A stretch of 64,000 nt of DNA, taken from NCBI GenBank assembly GCA_030153485.1, contig JAGUQX010000005.1, positions 1-64,000 on the forward strand, in the 5' to 3' direction. The notes under the pieces are model-generated. The model saw only the letters and a program-made list of their open reading frames with translations. It did no database searches and had not been told where the DNA came from. Numbering within the stretch: the stretch's first letter is position 1; each line of letters opens with the position of its first letter. Both the position numbers and the translations under genes were made by a program. Below, in pieces: positions 8,658 to 17,098 of the stretch. The stretch comes from Oscillospiraceae bacterium (GTDB lineage: Bacteria; Bacillota; Clostridia; Oscillospirales; Ruminococcaceae).

Positions 8658-10040
8658 ATGATTATTGATGATAAAATTATATATGATTTGCTAGAAAATT
8701 CTAAAAACACAACGAAATTAGATATCCAAAAAATTATAGAAAAAGCAAAAACGAAGGTGGGTCTATCTCCTCAAGATATCGCTATTCTCCTTCAGGTAGA
8801 TGATAAAGAACAGATGGAAGAAATATATAAAATAGCTGGAGATATAAAATCTTCTATATATGGAAAAAGAATTGTTATGTTTGCTCCTTTATATGTTAGT
8901 AATTATTGTGTAAATAACTGTGTTTATTGTGGATATAAACGTGATAATATCTTTAATAGAAGAAAACTTACACAAGAAGAAATCAAAAAAGAAGTTCAAG
9001 TTTTGGAAAAAATGGGTCATAAACGTCTAGCTTTAGAACTAGGAGAAGATCCAGTAAATACCCCTTTAGAATATACTATAGAATGTCTTAAAACTATATA
9101 TGAGACACAAGATAATCAAAACGGATCTATCCGACGTATAAATGTAAATATTGCGGCAACATCTGTAGAAAATTATAAAAAATTAAAACAAGCACAGATA
9201 GGAACATATATTCTCTTCCAAGAAACATATCATAGAGAAACTTATGAAGTTATGCACCCAAAATCTCTTAAAGGAGATTATGAGCATCACCTAAATGCTT
9301 TTGATCGCGCTATGGAAGCGGGGATAGACGATGTTGGAGCTGGTGTTTTATTTGGATTATACGATCCAAAATTTGAAGTTTTAGCTTTAATGTTGCATAA
9401 CCAACATCTAGAAGATAAATACGGTGTCGGTTTTCACACAATATCCCTTCCTAGACTAAAACCAGCAGAAGGTGTTTCTTTTGAAGACTATAAACATATT
9501 ATATCTGATAGTGATTTTAAAAAAATTATAGCTATTATACGTATTGCTGTTCCATATACTGGAATGATACTTTCTACTAGAGAGTCTAAAGAGATGAGAA
9601 AAGAAGCTCTTCTTTATGGTATTAGCCAACTTTCCGCTGGCTCTAGCACTGGTGTTGGAGGATATCAAAAGATAGAAAAAGATGAAGAGCAAGTAAAACA
9701 ATTTGAAACATCAGATGAGAGAAGCCCTCTAGAAGTTATGAAATCTCTTCTAAAAGATGGCTATATACCAAGTTATTGTACAGCCTGTTATAGAAAAGGT
9801 CGAACTGGAGATCGGTTTATGGCCCTAGCTAAAGCTGGCACAATTCAATATGTATGCACCCCAAATGCTCTCATGACCCTTAAAGAATATGCTCTTGACT
9901 ATGGGGATAAAGAGTTTATATCACTTGCAAATAAAATGATAGAATCAGAAATAGAGACTATAGACCGTGATGATATAAAAAAATTAACAATAAAAAACCT
10001 TAATGAATTAGAGGCTGGAAAAAGAGACCTATATTTATAA
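8658..10040 (+). CDS. hydG: [FeFe]-hydrogenase maturase HydG (tyrosine lyase)
   Basis: A 460-residue ThiH-like radical SAM enzyme that cleaves tyrosine to p-cresol and supplies CO and cyanide as an iron synthon for the H-cluster. The radical SAM motif is C84-V-N-N-C88-V-Y-C91. The C-terminal auxiliary cluster site C374-x2-C377-x22-C400, which is specific to HydG and absent from ThiH, is intact. The gene begins 28 bases after hydE with an AGGAGA site and is followed by hydF after 14 bases, so the three form one operon. Confidence 0.95.
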   Translation: MIIDDKIIYDLLENSKNTTKLDIQKIIEKAKTKVGLSPQDIAILLQVDDKEQMEEIYKIAGDIKSSIYGKRIVMFAPLYVSNYCVNNCVYCGYKRDNIFNRRKLTQEEIKKEVQVLEKMGHKRLALELGEDPVNTPLEYTIECLKTIYETQDNQNGSIRRINVNIAATSVENYKKLKQAQIGTYILFQETYHRETYEVMHPKSLKGDYEHHLNAFDRAMEAGIDDVGAGVLFGLYDPKFEVLALMLHNQHLEDKYGVGFHTISLPRLKPAEGVSFEDYKHIISDSDFKKIIAIIRIAVPYTGMILSTRESKEMRKEALLYGISQLSAGSSTGVGGYQKIEKDEEQVKQFETSDERSPLEVMKSLLKDGYIPSYCTACYRKGRTGDRFMALAKAGTIQYVCTPNALMTLKEYALDYGDKEFISLANKMIESEIETIDRDDIKKLTIKNLNELEAGKRDLYL

Positions 10041-10054
10041 AAAGGAGAAATATT

Positions 10055-11236
10055 ATGGAGAATACACCTAGAGGATCAAAACCTCACATAGGTCTCTTTG
10101 GAAATACAAATAGTGGAAAATCTTCTATTTTTAATGCTATTATAGGTCAGGACCTTTCCATAACTTCGCCCATAAATGGTTCGACTTCTGACCCTGTAAA
10201 AAAATCTATGGAGCTTCTTCCTTTTGGACCAGTTTTATTTATAGACACCGCTGGATTTTCGGATACTACAAACCTTGGAGATAAAAGGATAGATAAAACT
10301 ATAGAAATAATATCCACAATAGATTTAGCGTTATATATTATGGATTCTTCTGATCTTAAATTTCAAAATTTTCACATATTTATATCAAAAATTAAAGAAT
10401 TTAATACTAATTATATTTTAATCTTTAATAAAATTGATAAAATTTCTGATATTCAATTAAACTACTTAAAAGATAAATATCCAAACGCTATTTTTATATC
10501 TTCTGAAGATAAACATAATATTATAGCTTTACAAGAAGAAATAATAATCAAATTAGAAGATAATTATCAAGATCCATCTATATTATGTGATATTATCCCC
10601 TCTGGTGGAAATATAATATTAGTCGTTCCTATAGATTCGGAAACACCAAAAGGAAGAATAATCCTTCCTCAAGTTCAAGTTATACGTGATGCTTTAGATA
10701 ATAATATAAACTCATATATAGTTAGGGATACCCAACTAGAATCCGCTCTATCTAATCTAAATAATATAGACCTTGTTATAACAGATTCTCAGATCTTTAA
10801 ACGGGTTGCTGAGATAGTTCCTTCTAAAATAAAACTAACATCTTTTTCTATTCTTTTTGCTAGACAAAAGGGTGATATATCCGCCTTTATAAAAGGGGTA
10901 AAAACTATAAAAACTCTTAAGACTGGTGATAATATATTGATGTTAGAAAGCTGTACACATAATATCTCTCATGAAGATATTGGTAGGTATAAAATACCTT
11001 CTGCTTTAAATAAATTTATAGGCGGAACACTTAATTTTGATTATAAAATTGGTTATGATTTTCCAAAAGATGATATAGATAAATATAAACTCGTTATACA
11101 TTGCGGTGGATGTATGATAAATAGGAAAACACTTATAAATAGAATAAATATCTGTAAAAAGCAAAATATACCTATTACAAATTATGGTATTACTCTTGCT
11201 TTTTTATCTGGGATTCTGGATAGAGCTGTTATATAA
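10055..11236 (+). CDS. hydF: [FeFe]-hydrogenase maturation GTPase HydF
   Basis: A 393-residue GTPase and scaffold on which the 2Fe subcluster is assembled before transfer to the hydrogenase. GTPase motifs: Walker A G-N-T-N-S-G-K-S (residues 16-23), D-T-A-G-F, and N-K-I-D. The C-terminal cluster-binding set C300-x-H302 ... H349-C350-x2-C353 matches HydF. AAAAGGAGAAA precedes the ATG. It closes the hydEGF operon and is followed by a strong terminator. Confidence 0.95.
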   Translation: MENTPRGSKPHIGLFGNTNSGKSSIFNAIIGQDLSITSPINGSTSDPVKKSMELLPFGPVLFIDTAGFSDTTNLGDKRIDKTIEIISTIDLALYIMDSSDLKFQNFHIFISKIKEFNTNYILIFNKIDKISDIQLNYLKDKYPNAIFISSEDKHNIIALQEEIIIKLEDNYQDPSILCDIIPSGGNIILVVPIDSETPKGRIILPQVQVIRDALDNNINSYIVRDTQLESALSNLNNIDLVITDSQIFKRVAEIVPSKIKLTSFSILFARQKGDISAFIKGVKTIKTLKTGDNILMLESCTHNISHEDIGRYKIPSALNKFIGGTLNFDYKIGYDFPKDDIDKYKLVIHCGGCMINRKTLINRINICKKQNIPITNYGITLAFLSGILDRAVI

Positions 11237-11270
11237 AAAACAAGGTGTATTTTTATACACCTTGTTTTTT
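11235..11270. terminator. Bidirectional terminator between hydF and glycosyltransferase gene
   Basis: The stem AACAAGGTGTA pairs with TACACCTTGTT, with A and T tracts on the two sides, so it can end hydEGF on plus and the converging glycosyltransferase gene on minus. Confidence 0.85.
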
Positions 11271-13014
11271 ATTTTAAAGTAAAATCTTCTGTTTTTAAAC
11301 TTAAATTAATATTATAAAATGGATCTCCTTTTTTCAACTTATCGTCCCATCGTTGATAAAAATTATTAACTTCTCCCTCAAACCTCTTCTGTTTAGCACC
11401 ATTATCATTATCAAGTCCCCTACTTTTAGATTCATAATGATATGCTTCTACATACGGACTAAATATAACCTTTTTTCCATGTTTAACAGATTGTAAACAA
11501 AGATCAACATCATTAAACGCAACTTTAAATTTCTCTTCATCCAATTTTCCAACATCCTCAAAAACTTTTCTATCAATCATAAGCAAAGCTGCAGTAACGG
11601 CAGAAAGTTCTTGTGTTAAGCATAATCTTTTAAAATATCCCGTTTCATATCTTCCAATATTTTTATGGGAATGTCCAGCAACTCCATTTATCCCTATTAT
11701 AACTCCCGCATGTTGTATAGTTTCATCTGGATAATATAGCTTTGCTCCACATATTCCTATGTCTTGTTTCTGTACATACATTAGCATTTCTTCTATCCAG
11801 CTTTTTGACAAAATTTCTATATCATTATTTAATAAAATTATATATTCTCCCGTTATATATTCATAACCGTAATTATTTATTTTAGAATAATTAAATTCGC
11901 CTTCATAATATACAACTTTGATTTTTGGATGGTTTTCTATCTCTTTATAATATTCAAAAGTTTCTTTTTTTTCACTATTATTTTCTACAACTATTATTTC
12001 ATAATTACTATAGGTCGATAGAGTTAACACAGAATGAATACACTTTTTTAAATCATCCATAAAATCTTTAGTGGGAATTATTATTGATACAAGAGGATTA
12101 TCTTTAATATCATATACCACTCTATATCCTGGGCATTGTTCTATTTTTATAACTTCACCAGATATTCCAGATCTTTTAAGATGATCTTTAACTATATCCA
12201 TACAACCTTTTAGAACACAATCATATAATTTTTCATCACTATAATATTTACAAGATCTATTTGAGTATAATATTCTAGAAATATGACCAACATTATTTGA
12301 CAGTTCTATTAATTTAAATAAAATATCATATCTTTCTAATCCATTATATCCACTTTTATACCCACCTAGTTTATCTAATAATGATTTTTTAAATAGATAT
12401 GTTTCTCCTATATAATTAAAGCTTCTTAATGTCTCTAAAGAAAAATCTTGTTTATAATGTTTTTTTATCCCTCTATTACCATTAATATTTATTATTTTTT
12501 CATCACTATACAATATATCACATTTTTTTTCATCAATTTCTTTTAAAAAATGAAAAACAAAATCTTCTTTTAAACATATTTGACTATCTAAAATTGTTAC
12601 ATAATCGTTAGAGGATTTCTTTAAAAGCTTTTCTACACAATCACTATAACTAGTCTCTTTATCTAGATAGTTTATCTTCATTTTTAAATCATAATTGGTA
12701 TTTATTTTATATTTGTCATCTGATATTATACCTAAAATAATCTCGCTTGTATCTATAGTTTGTTTTTTTATAGATAATATTAATTTTTCTAGCTGACTAT
12801 CTTTATAATCATTTTGATTAACTATTATTATTATAGATAGTTTATCAGTAAATTTTTTTATGTATTTATCATACTCGATTTTTTCTACAACTATATTAGA
12901 TTTTTTTCTAAATATACGAGTTTTTAATTTATCTACAACCTTTTTTAGCGTTAATAAAACTCCATTATTTTTTAAAGATATTTTAAATTTGTTTAGATAA
13001 ATTTTTATCTTCAT
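11269..13014 (-). CDS. Family 2 glycosyltransferase with two GT-A-like domains
   Basis: About 581 residues. A degenerate N-terminal GT2-like region (about 55-230, L-S-I-I-I-I-V) is followed by a full GT2 domain (about 300-560) beginning V-S-I-I-I-P-T-K-D, with L-L-N-N-D-I-E and a downstream F-N-D-V-D-L-C-L motif near the acceptor/catalytic site, as in rhamnosyltransferase-like enzymes. It probably transfers a sugar to a surface polysaccharide or glycoprotein on the cytoplasmic side. ATG at 13014 is preferred over a TTG two codons upstream because GAGGAGA is correctly spaced from it. It is monocistronic; substrate unknown. Confidence 0.75.
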   Translation of the reverse strand: MKIKIYLNKFKISLKNNGVLLTLKKVVDKLKTRIFRKKSNIVVEKIEYDKYIKKFTDKLSIIIIVNQNDYKDSQLEKLILSIKKQTIDTSEIILGIISDDKYKINTNYDLKMKINYLDKETSYSDCVEKLLKKSSNDYVTILDSQICLKEDFVFHFLKEIDEKKCDILYSDEKIININGNRGIKKHYKQDFSLETLRSFNYIGETYLFKKSLLDKLGGYKSGYNGLERYDILFKLIELSNNVGHISRILYSNRSCKYYSDEKLYDCVLKGCMDIVKDHLKRSGISGEVIKIEQCPGYRVVYDIKDNPLVSIIIPTKDFMDDLKKCIHSVLTLSTYSNYEIIVVENNSEKKETFEYYKEIENHPKIKVVYYEGEFNYSKINNYGYEYITGEYIILLNNDIEILSKSWIEEMLMYVQKQDIGICGAKLYYPDETIQHAGVIIGINGVAGHSHKNIGRYETGYFKRLCLTQELSAVTAALLMIDRKVFEDVGKLDEEKFKVAFNDVDLCLQSVKHGKKVIFSPYVEAYHYESKSRGLDNDNGAKQKRFEGEVNNFYQRWDDKLKKGDPFYNINLSLKTEDFTLK

Positions 13015-13120
13015 ATACAATCTCCTCTATTGAAACACAAAAGTAAATATACAATTACACTATATATTATATTTTGTATATCTTTAAATTTACAAAAATT
13101 AAAACCGATAAACTTTATGA

Positions 13121-13190
13121 ATATTTGATAATAAACCAATGCTTAATTATACATTATTTTGTAATGCTTTTAAATACTATTATCAAATAT
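13121..13190 (+). promoter_or_regulatory. 13-bp inverted repeat upstream of tasA-like gene
   Basis: ATATTTGATAATA (13121-13133) and its exact complement (13178-13190) flank 44 bases just upstream of the tasA-like start at 13216. This arrangement could be an operator or long-loop structure controlling the matrix-protein operon. No binding protein is identified. Confidence 0.4.
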
Positions 13191-13215
13191 ATTTTTTATA
13201 AAGGGGTTTATTTAA

Positions 13216-13833
13216 ATGATAAATAATAATAAAGATAATACAAATATAGCTCAAGAGATTCTTGATAAAAAAAAGTCTATAAAAAAGAGGATTCTAATAA
13301 ATGCAACTTCTATGGTTGTTCTTATCGCTATACTTTCTACAACAACTTTTGCATGGTTCTCTAGTAAAGATACTATAAGTGATAACAAATTTTCTTCTGG
13401 ATCTCTACGTGTACAATTTGAAGAGAGTAAATCTTTTAATATAGACAATATCGTTCCAACCACTGATGCTGGAAAAAACACTTCAAAATTATTAACTATA
13501 AAAAATGTAGGGTCTATGCCTGCCAACTACTCTATAGAATTTGTTAAATCAGCTTTTGATGATGTTGAAGATGGTCATGACGATTGTGATAACAGACTAG
13601 AAACAGATCTTCTGTTAAACTATTATGATGGAAAAAATCTAATAACAGGAACTTTTGTAGAAGTTGCAGAAGCTCTTAAAACAGGATATATCATCCTTCC
13701 TGAAGAAGAAAAAACTATTACTTTAACTCCTTGGTTAGATAAAAATTCATCTGATACTGCTCAAGGTCTTCATTTTCATAGTGATATAAGCGTTATTGCT
13801 AATCAAATTGTTGAAGAAGCGCCAGTAGAGTAG
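13216..13833 (+). CDS. TasA/camelysin-like secreted protein
   Basis: 205 residues. A basic N-terminus and hydrophobic segment (about 24-42) end in T-T-F-A-W-F, the pattern of SipW-dependent signal peptides of TasA, TapA and camelysin. The mature part follows the beta-rich family pattern S-G-S-L-R-V-x-F, then K-N-V-G-S-M-P-A-N-Y near residue 95. TasA proteins form extracellular matrix fibres; camelysins are surface-associated. The next gene is the matching signal peptidase. AAGGGG lies upstream of the ATG. Whether this member makes fibres cannot be told from sequence. Confidence 0.8.
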   Translation: MINNNKDNTNIAQEILDKKKSIKKRILINATSMVVLIAILSTTTFAWFSSKDTISDNKFSSGSLRVQFEESKSFNIDNIVPTTDAGKNTSKLLTIKNVGSMPANYSIEFVKSAFDDVEDGHDDCDNRLETDLLLNYYDGKNLITGTFVEVAEALKTGYIILPEEEKTITLTPWLDKNSSDTAQGLHFHSDISVIANQIVEEAPVE

Positions 13834-13883
13834 AATAATTATATATAGTATTTATTTAGCAATCATGGGAGTTAAGATTTATT

Positions 13884-14420
13884 ATGTTGAAAAATAAAAA
13901 GGTTATATCATTTATATCATTATCTTCAATAATATTTACTATAATCTCTTTTGTTTTTATTACTGGATATATATATTTTAACATCAGCTTTAATGTTGTT
14001 ATTACGGGAAGTATGGAGCCTGATATGCCAGTTGGTTCTGCTATATTTGTTAAAAAGAATATAGCTACCAATCTACTTGAAGATGGCGATATTATACTAT
14101 TTAACTACAAAAATAATAATATAATCCATAGAATAGTAGATATTTATACTAAGGACGATAGTTTATACTTTAAAACAAAAGGGGATAATAATGAATTTAT
14201 AGATGATTTTGATACTAACCAAAAAGATATTATAGGAAAGCATCTTATAACTATTCCTATTATTGGATATATTTTAAGCAGTATTCGTAATAATAGCATA
14301 TTTTTATTTTTATTTTTTGGTTTTGTCTTCATATATTGTATATTTTCTATTAGATCCATCCTAAAAGATATCGATGAATACAGCACTTTATCGGCTACAT
14401 ATGATGCACTATATGGATAA
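13884..14420 (+). CDS. sipW: SipW-type signal peptidase I (S26B, ER type)
   Basis: A 178-residue membrane protease with a first membrane segment (about 8-32), catalytic Ser43 in G-S-M-E-P and the ER-type His82 in I-I-H-R-I instead of the usual bacterial Lys. A downstream G-D-N-N-E-F-I-D-D segment and a second membrane helix (about 138-160) complete the fold. Such enzymes process TasA/camelysin-type precursors. It lies 50 bases after the tasA-like gene with GGGAG before the ATG. Confidence 0.85.
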   Translation: MLKNKKVISFISLSSIIFTIISFVFITGYIYFNISFNVVITGSMEPDMPVGSAIFVKKNIATNLLEDGDIILFNYKNNNIIHRIVDIYTKDDSLYFKTKGDNNEFIDDFDTNQKDIIGKHLITIPIIGYILSSIRNNSIFLFLFFGFVFIYCIFSIRSILKDIDEYSTLSATYDALYG

Positions 14421-14510
14421 TTATAACTCTCTTGATATTATAAAATTATCTTGTAGACTATTCTCTATTATGATACAATTATTTAAAAATTATAATATGG
14501 GAGTTTTCTT

Positions 14511-14873
14511 ATGAGTCTATCTTATATTGTTATAACCGCTATTTATCTAACCCTTTCTGTTTCTGGACTTGTTCTTTTTAAACTTGGATCAGAAAAAGGT
14601 CTTGAACTTGCTTTAAATAGCGGAAATATACAGATTGATATAAATATTTTTTGTATACTTGGTCTTAGCTTTTATGTAATTAGTTTTCTGTTATATATGT
14701 TTTTAATTAGCCGATTAAACCTTAGTTATATTGCACCTATTGCCAATGGCCTTTCTTATATTCTTACATTTGTTGCCTCTATATATATTTTTAAAGAACA
14801 TATTTCTATTAATAATTACATAGGTGCTCTATTAATTTTAATTGGCGTTATTCTTATTAATATAAAAAAATAA
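14511..14873 (+). CDS. SMR/EamA-like four-helix membrane protein
   Basis: 120 residues with four predicted membrane helices (about 4-22, 44-66, 70-92, 99-117), the size and topology of small multidrug resistance or ArnE-like transporters. The third helix region contains Y-I-A-P-I-A-N-G-L-S-Y-I-L-T, resembling the conserved P and G positions of the EamA/SMR superfamily. GGGAG lies before the ATG. Substrate is unknown. It probably follows sipW in the same transcript, since no terminator separates them. Confidence 0.65.
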   Translation: MSLSYIVITAIYLTLSVSGLVLFKLGSEKGLELALNSGNIQIDINIFCILGLSFYVISFLLYMFLISRLNLSYIAPIANGLSYILTFVASIYIFKEHISINNYIGALLILIGVILINIKK

Positions 14874-14932
14874 TAGATAAAATAAAAAACAGATACTATT
14901 TAATGTCTGTTTTTTTATTTTATCTATTATTA
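14871..14932 (+). terminator. Long hairpin terminator after SMR gene
   Basis: AATAATAGATAAAATAAAAA plus ACAGA pairs with its near-exact complement across a 12-base loop (about 25 bp stem), ending in a T-rich run. Confidence 0.8.
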
Positions 14933-14989
14933 TATAAATCTATACTTAAAAGCCGATAATAATATTAAATATTTAAGGAGGTAAAATAT

Positions 14990-15742
14990 ATGAAAAAAAA
15001 TAAAAAGTGGGAATGGTCAGAATCATCGTCTACTCCTGCAAACCCTTACGCTTCCCACCAACCTCAACCTGCAAACCCTTATGCTTCCCACCAACCTCAA
15101 CCTGCAAATCCTTATGCTTCCCACCAACCTCAACCTACAAACCCTTACGCTTCCCATCAACCTCAACCTGCAAACCCTTACGCTTCCCACCAACCTCAAC
15201 CTGCAAACCCTTATGCTTCCCACCAACCTCAACCTGCAAACCCTTACGCTTCCCACCAACCTCAGCCTTTACCTGAACCTATATCTTCTTCATGTGATAC
15301 TGATACTACAAGCTTGTTTGATACGCTAGTCTTCGATACCCATTCTGCTAATGATTCTTCATCAAACCTATCTCCTGATTCTCCAAATTCACCTTCAATA
15401 AAAGATAAATCCCCTTCTTCCACAATCTCAAAATTATTTTCTAGTGTTTTTCTTCCTTCAAATTATCATATTTCTCATCCTGGAAGTGTTGGAGTTTGGA
15501 ATCCAGGCGAAGATTTTGATAGAGAACAAAAAGAAAAAGAAGAACAAAAACAACGTCATCTAGAACAAGAAAGAATTAAACCCGAGATACTTAAAATGTT
15601 TCAAAATGAACTCTATGTAAAACAACAAGCTGGATTACCCATAACCTCTTTAAGCGTAGAAGAGGACAGGTGTATGTCCACAGAATCTACTACAGATTAT
15701 GAAAACTATTCTGATTGGATCGAAAAATCTACTAAATTTTAA
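14990..15742 (+). CDS. Unknown hydrophilic protein with Pro-rich 11-residue tandem repeats
   Basis: A 250-residue protein with no signal peptide or membrane segment. After a short basic start, seven copies of an 11-residue unit (P-A-N-P-Y-A-S-H-Q-P-Q) are followed by a Ser/Pro-rich spacer (about 95-160), a G-V-W-N-P-G-E-D motif, and a charged Glu/Lys/Gln coiled-coil stretch (about 180-205). An AAGGAGG site precedes the ATG. It is flanked by strong terminators on both sides, so it is its own transcription unit. I recognise no family; it could be a spore- or surface-associated adaptor. Repeat number is likely variable. Confidence 0.8.
   Translation: MKKNKKWEWSESSSTPANPYASHQPQPANPYASHQPQPANPYASHQPQPTNPYASHQPQPANPYASHQPQPANPYASHQPQPANPYASHQPQPLPEPISSSCDTDTTSLFDTLVFDTHSANDSSSNLSPDSPNSPSIKDKSPSSTISKLFSSVFLPSNYHISHPGSVGVWNPGEDFDREQKEKEEQKQRHLEQERIKPEILKMFQNELYVKQQAGLPITSLSVEEDRCMSTESTTDYENYSDWIEKSTKF
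15035..15265 (+). repeat. Seven in-frame tandem repeats of 33 bp
   Basis: Unit begins CCTGCAAACCCTTACGCTTC; seven nearly identical copies, differing mainly at third codon positions (TAC/TAT) and one GCA/ACA change in copy four. Repeats are adjacent without spacers, so this is a minisatellite and not a CRISPR array. Confidence 0.95.
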
Positions 15743-15782
15743 AAAAGCAACCATAATTAAATAATTATGGTTGCTTTTTTAA
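15741..15782 (+). terminator. Hairpin terminator
   Basis: AAAAAAGCAACCATAATTA pairs with TAATTATGGTTGCTTTTTT; symmetric, so it can also end the converging alcohol dehydrogenase gene. Confidence 0.85.
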
Positions 15783-15803
15783 ATACTTTTTTAGAATGCT
15801 TTT

Positions 15804-16943
15804 TTAGAATGCTTTTTTTAAAATTTCTCTGATTATTGGAGTCGTAACATCACCTGTTTCGGATAGATTATCTCTTTTATGTGATATAAGATTATTACAT
15901 ATTTTTTCTATAGCTTCTTCTTCTATCCCATAATCACTCAACTTTGTCTTTAAACCTAAACTATTAAAAAATTCTCTAGTTGCTTTTATAATTTCATCTA
16001 TATTACCTGTCTTTATACCAAACACTCTTTCTCCATATTGAACTATCTTTTCACCTTTTTCTTTTCTTCTGATATCCATTACAGCTGGAAGGATTATAGC
16101 TAATGTTTGACCATGATCAACACCATATAAAGCTGTTACTTCATGTCCTATTGCATGGGTCATCCAATCTTGCGGAACACCTTTTCCTATTAGTCCATTT
16201 AAAGCCAGCGTAGAAGACCATACTAAATTTGATCTTGCCTCATAGTCGGTTGGATTATTTAAAGTTTTATCTGCTATATCTTTTAAAGCTAATAATATAC
16301 CTTCTGCCATTCTATCCTGAACTATCCCTCCTACTGGATAGGTTAAATACTGTTCTGTTACATGCACAAAACTGTCTACTATACCGTTTGCTATTTGTTT
16401 TTTTGGTAAAGTATATGTAATTTCGGGATCTAATATAGAAAATTTTGGATAGGACAAAATATGTTTAACAGGAAACTTTCCGTCTCCATAGCTTATAACT
16501 GCTCCACAATTCATCTCAGAACCTGTGGCTGGAAGTGTCAAAACCATTCCCATATCTATAACACTTTCTACTTCATATTCTCCCTTTAACAAATCGGTTT
16601 TATCTTTTCCTTTATAGTTTGCCGCTAAATTTATAAACTTCGTTCCGTCCATTACAGAACCACCGCCAACACCTAATATAAATGTTATATCTTCTTTTTC
16701 TACAACTTCTACAGCTTTCATCAAAGTTTCATATCTTGGATTTGGCTCTACTCCCTCAAATTCAAATATTTTTCTTCCTTCTAAAGCAGATTTAACCTTA
16801 TCTAATGTTCCGTATTTTTTAACACTGCCTTTTCCATAAACTATTAACACTTTTGCTTTTTTACCCACTAATAAATCTAACTCTTTTATTGTGTTTTTTC
16901 CAAAAATTATTTTGGTTGGATTATAAAATTCAAAATTTAACAT
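15804..16943 (-). CDS. Iron-containing alcohol dehydrogenase (butanol dehydrogenase/YqhD type)
   Basis: About 379 residues of the type III (iron-dependent) alcohol dehydrogenase family, acting on aldehydes/alcohols in fermentation with NAD(P)H. The nucleotide-binding motif G-G-G-S-V-M-D-G and the metal ligands in N-G-I-V-D-S-F-V-H and T-H-A-I-G-H-E-V ... V-D-H-G-Q are intact. ATG at 16943 has AGGAGA at the proper distance; an upstream in-frame ATG at 16976 lies in the divergent promoter region and is unlikely. G-x-G-S-x-x-D at the coenzyme site suggests NADPH as in BdhA/YqhD, but I cannot separate coenzymes by eye. Monocistronic. Confidence 0.85.
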   Translation of the reverse strand: MLNFEFYNPTKIIFGKNTIKELDLLVGKKAKVLIVYGKGSVKKYGTLDKVKSALEGRKIFEFEGVEPNPRYETLMKAVEVVEKEDITFILGVGGGSVMDGTKFINLAANYKGKDKTDLLKGEYEVESVIDMGMVLTLPATGSEMNCGAVISYGDGKFPVKHILSYPKFSILDPEITYTLPKKQIANGIVDSFVHVTEQYLTYPVGGIVQDRMAEGILLALKDIADKTLNNPTDYEARSNLVWSSTLALNGLIGKGVPQDWMTHAIGHEVTALYGVDHGQTLAIILPAVMDIRRKEKGEKIVQYGERVFGIKTGNIDEIIKATREFFNSLGLKTKLSDYGIEEEAIEKICNNLISHKRDNLSETGDVTTPIIREILKKAF

Positions 16944-17011
16944 AATACCATCTCCTATAATTTTAATAATAACCATAAATCTTTTAATACATATTATATT
17001 TTAATTATACT

Positions 17012-17085
17012 TTATTCTACAAAATTATCAATAATAACATGTTATATATATATATCATACTATTATTAATAATTTTGTAGAATAA
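17012..17085. promoter_or_regulatory. 74-bp near-perfect palindrome between divergent genes
   Basis: TTATTCTACAAAATTATCAA with five further bases (17012-17036) is complementary, with one mismatch, to 17061-17085. It covers most of the shared promoter region of the alcohol dehydrogenase and the gene at 17099. The right arm ends at the start of the ribosome site of the latter. Confidence 0.6.
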
Positions 17086-17098
17086 GGAAGTGTCAATA

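Noticed and set aside
15035..15265. Possible CRISPR array (seven 33-bp repeats)
   Set aside because: Repeats are contiguous, in frame, without spacers and code for a Pro-rich peptide; no cas genes are near.
15007..15329. Long ORFs in other frames and on the minus strand across the repeat gene
   Set aside because: They are created by the 33-bp periodicity; only the frame starting at 14990 has an AGGAGG site and continues through unique sequence.
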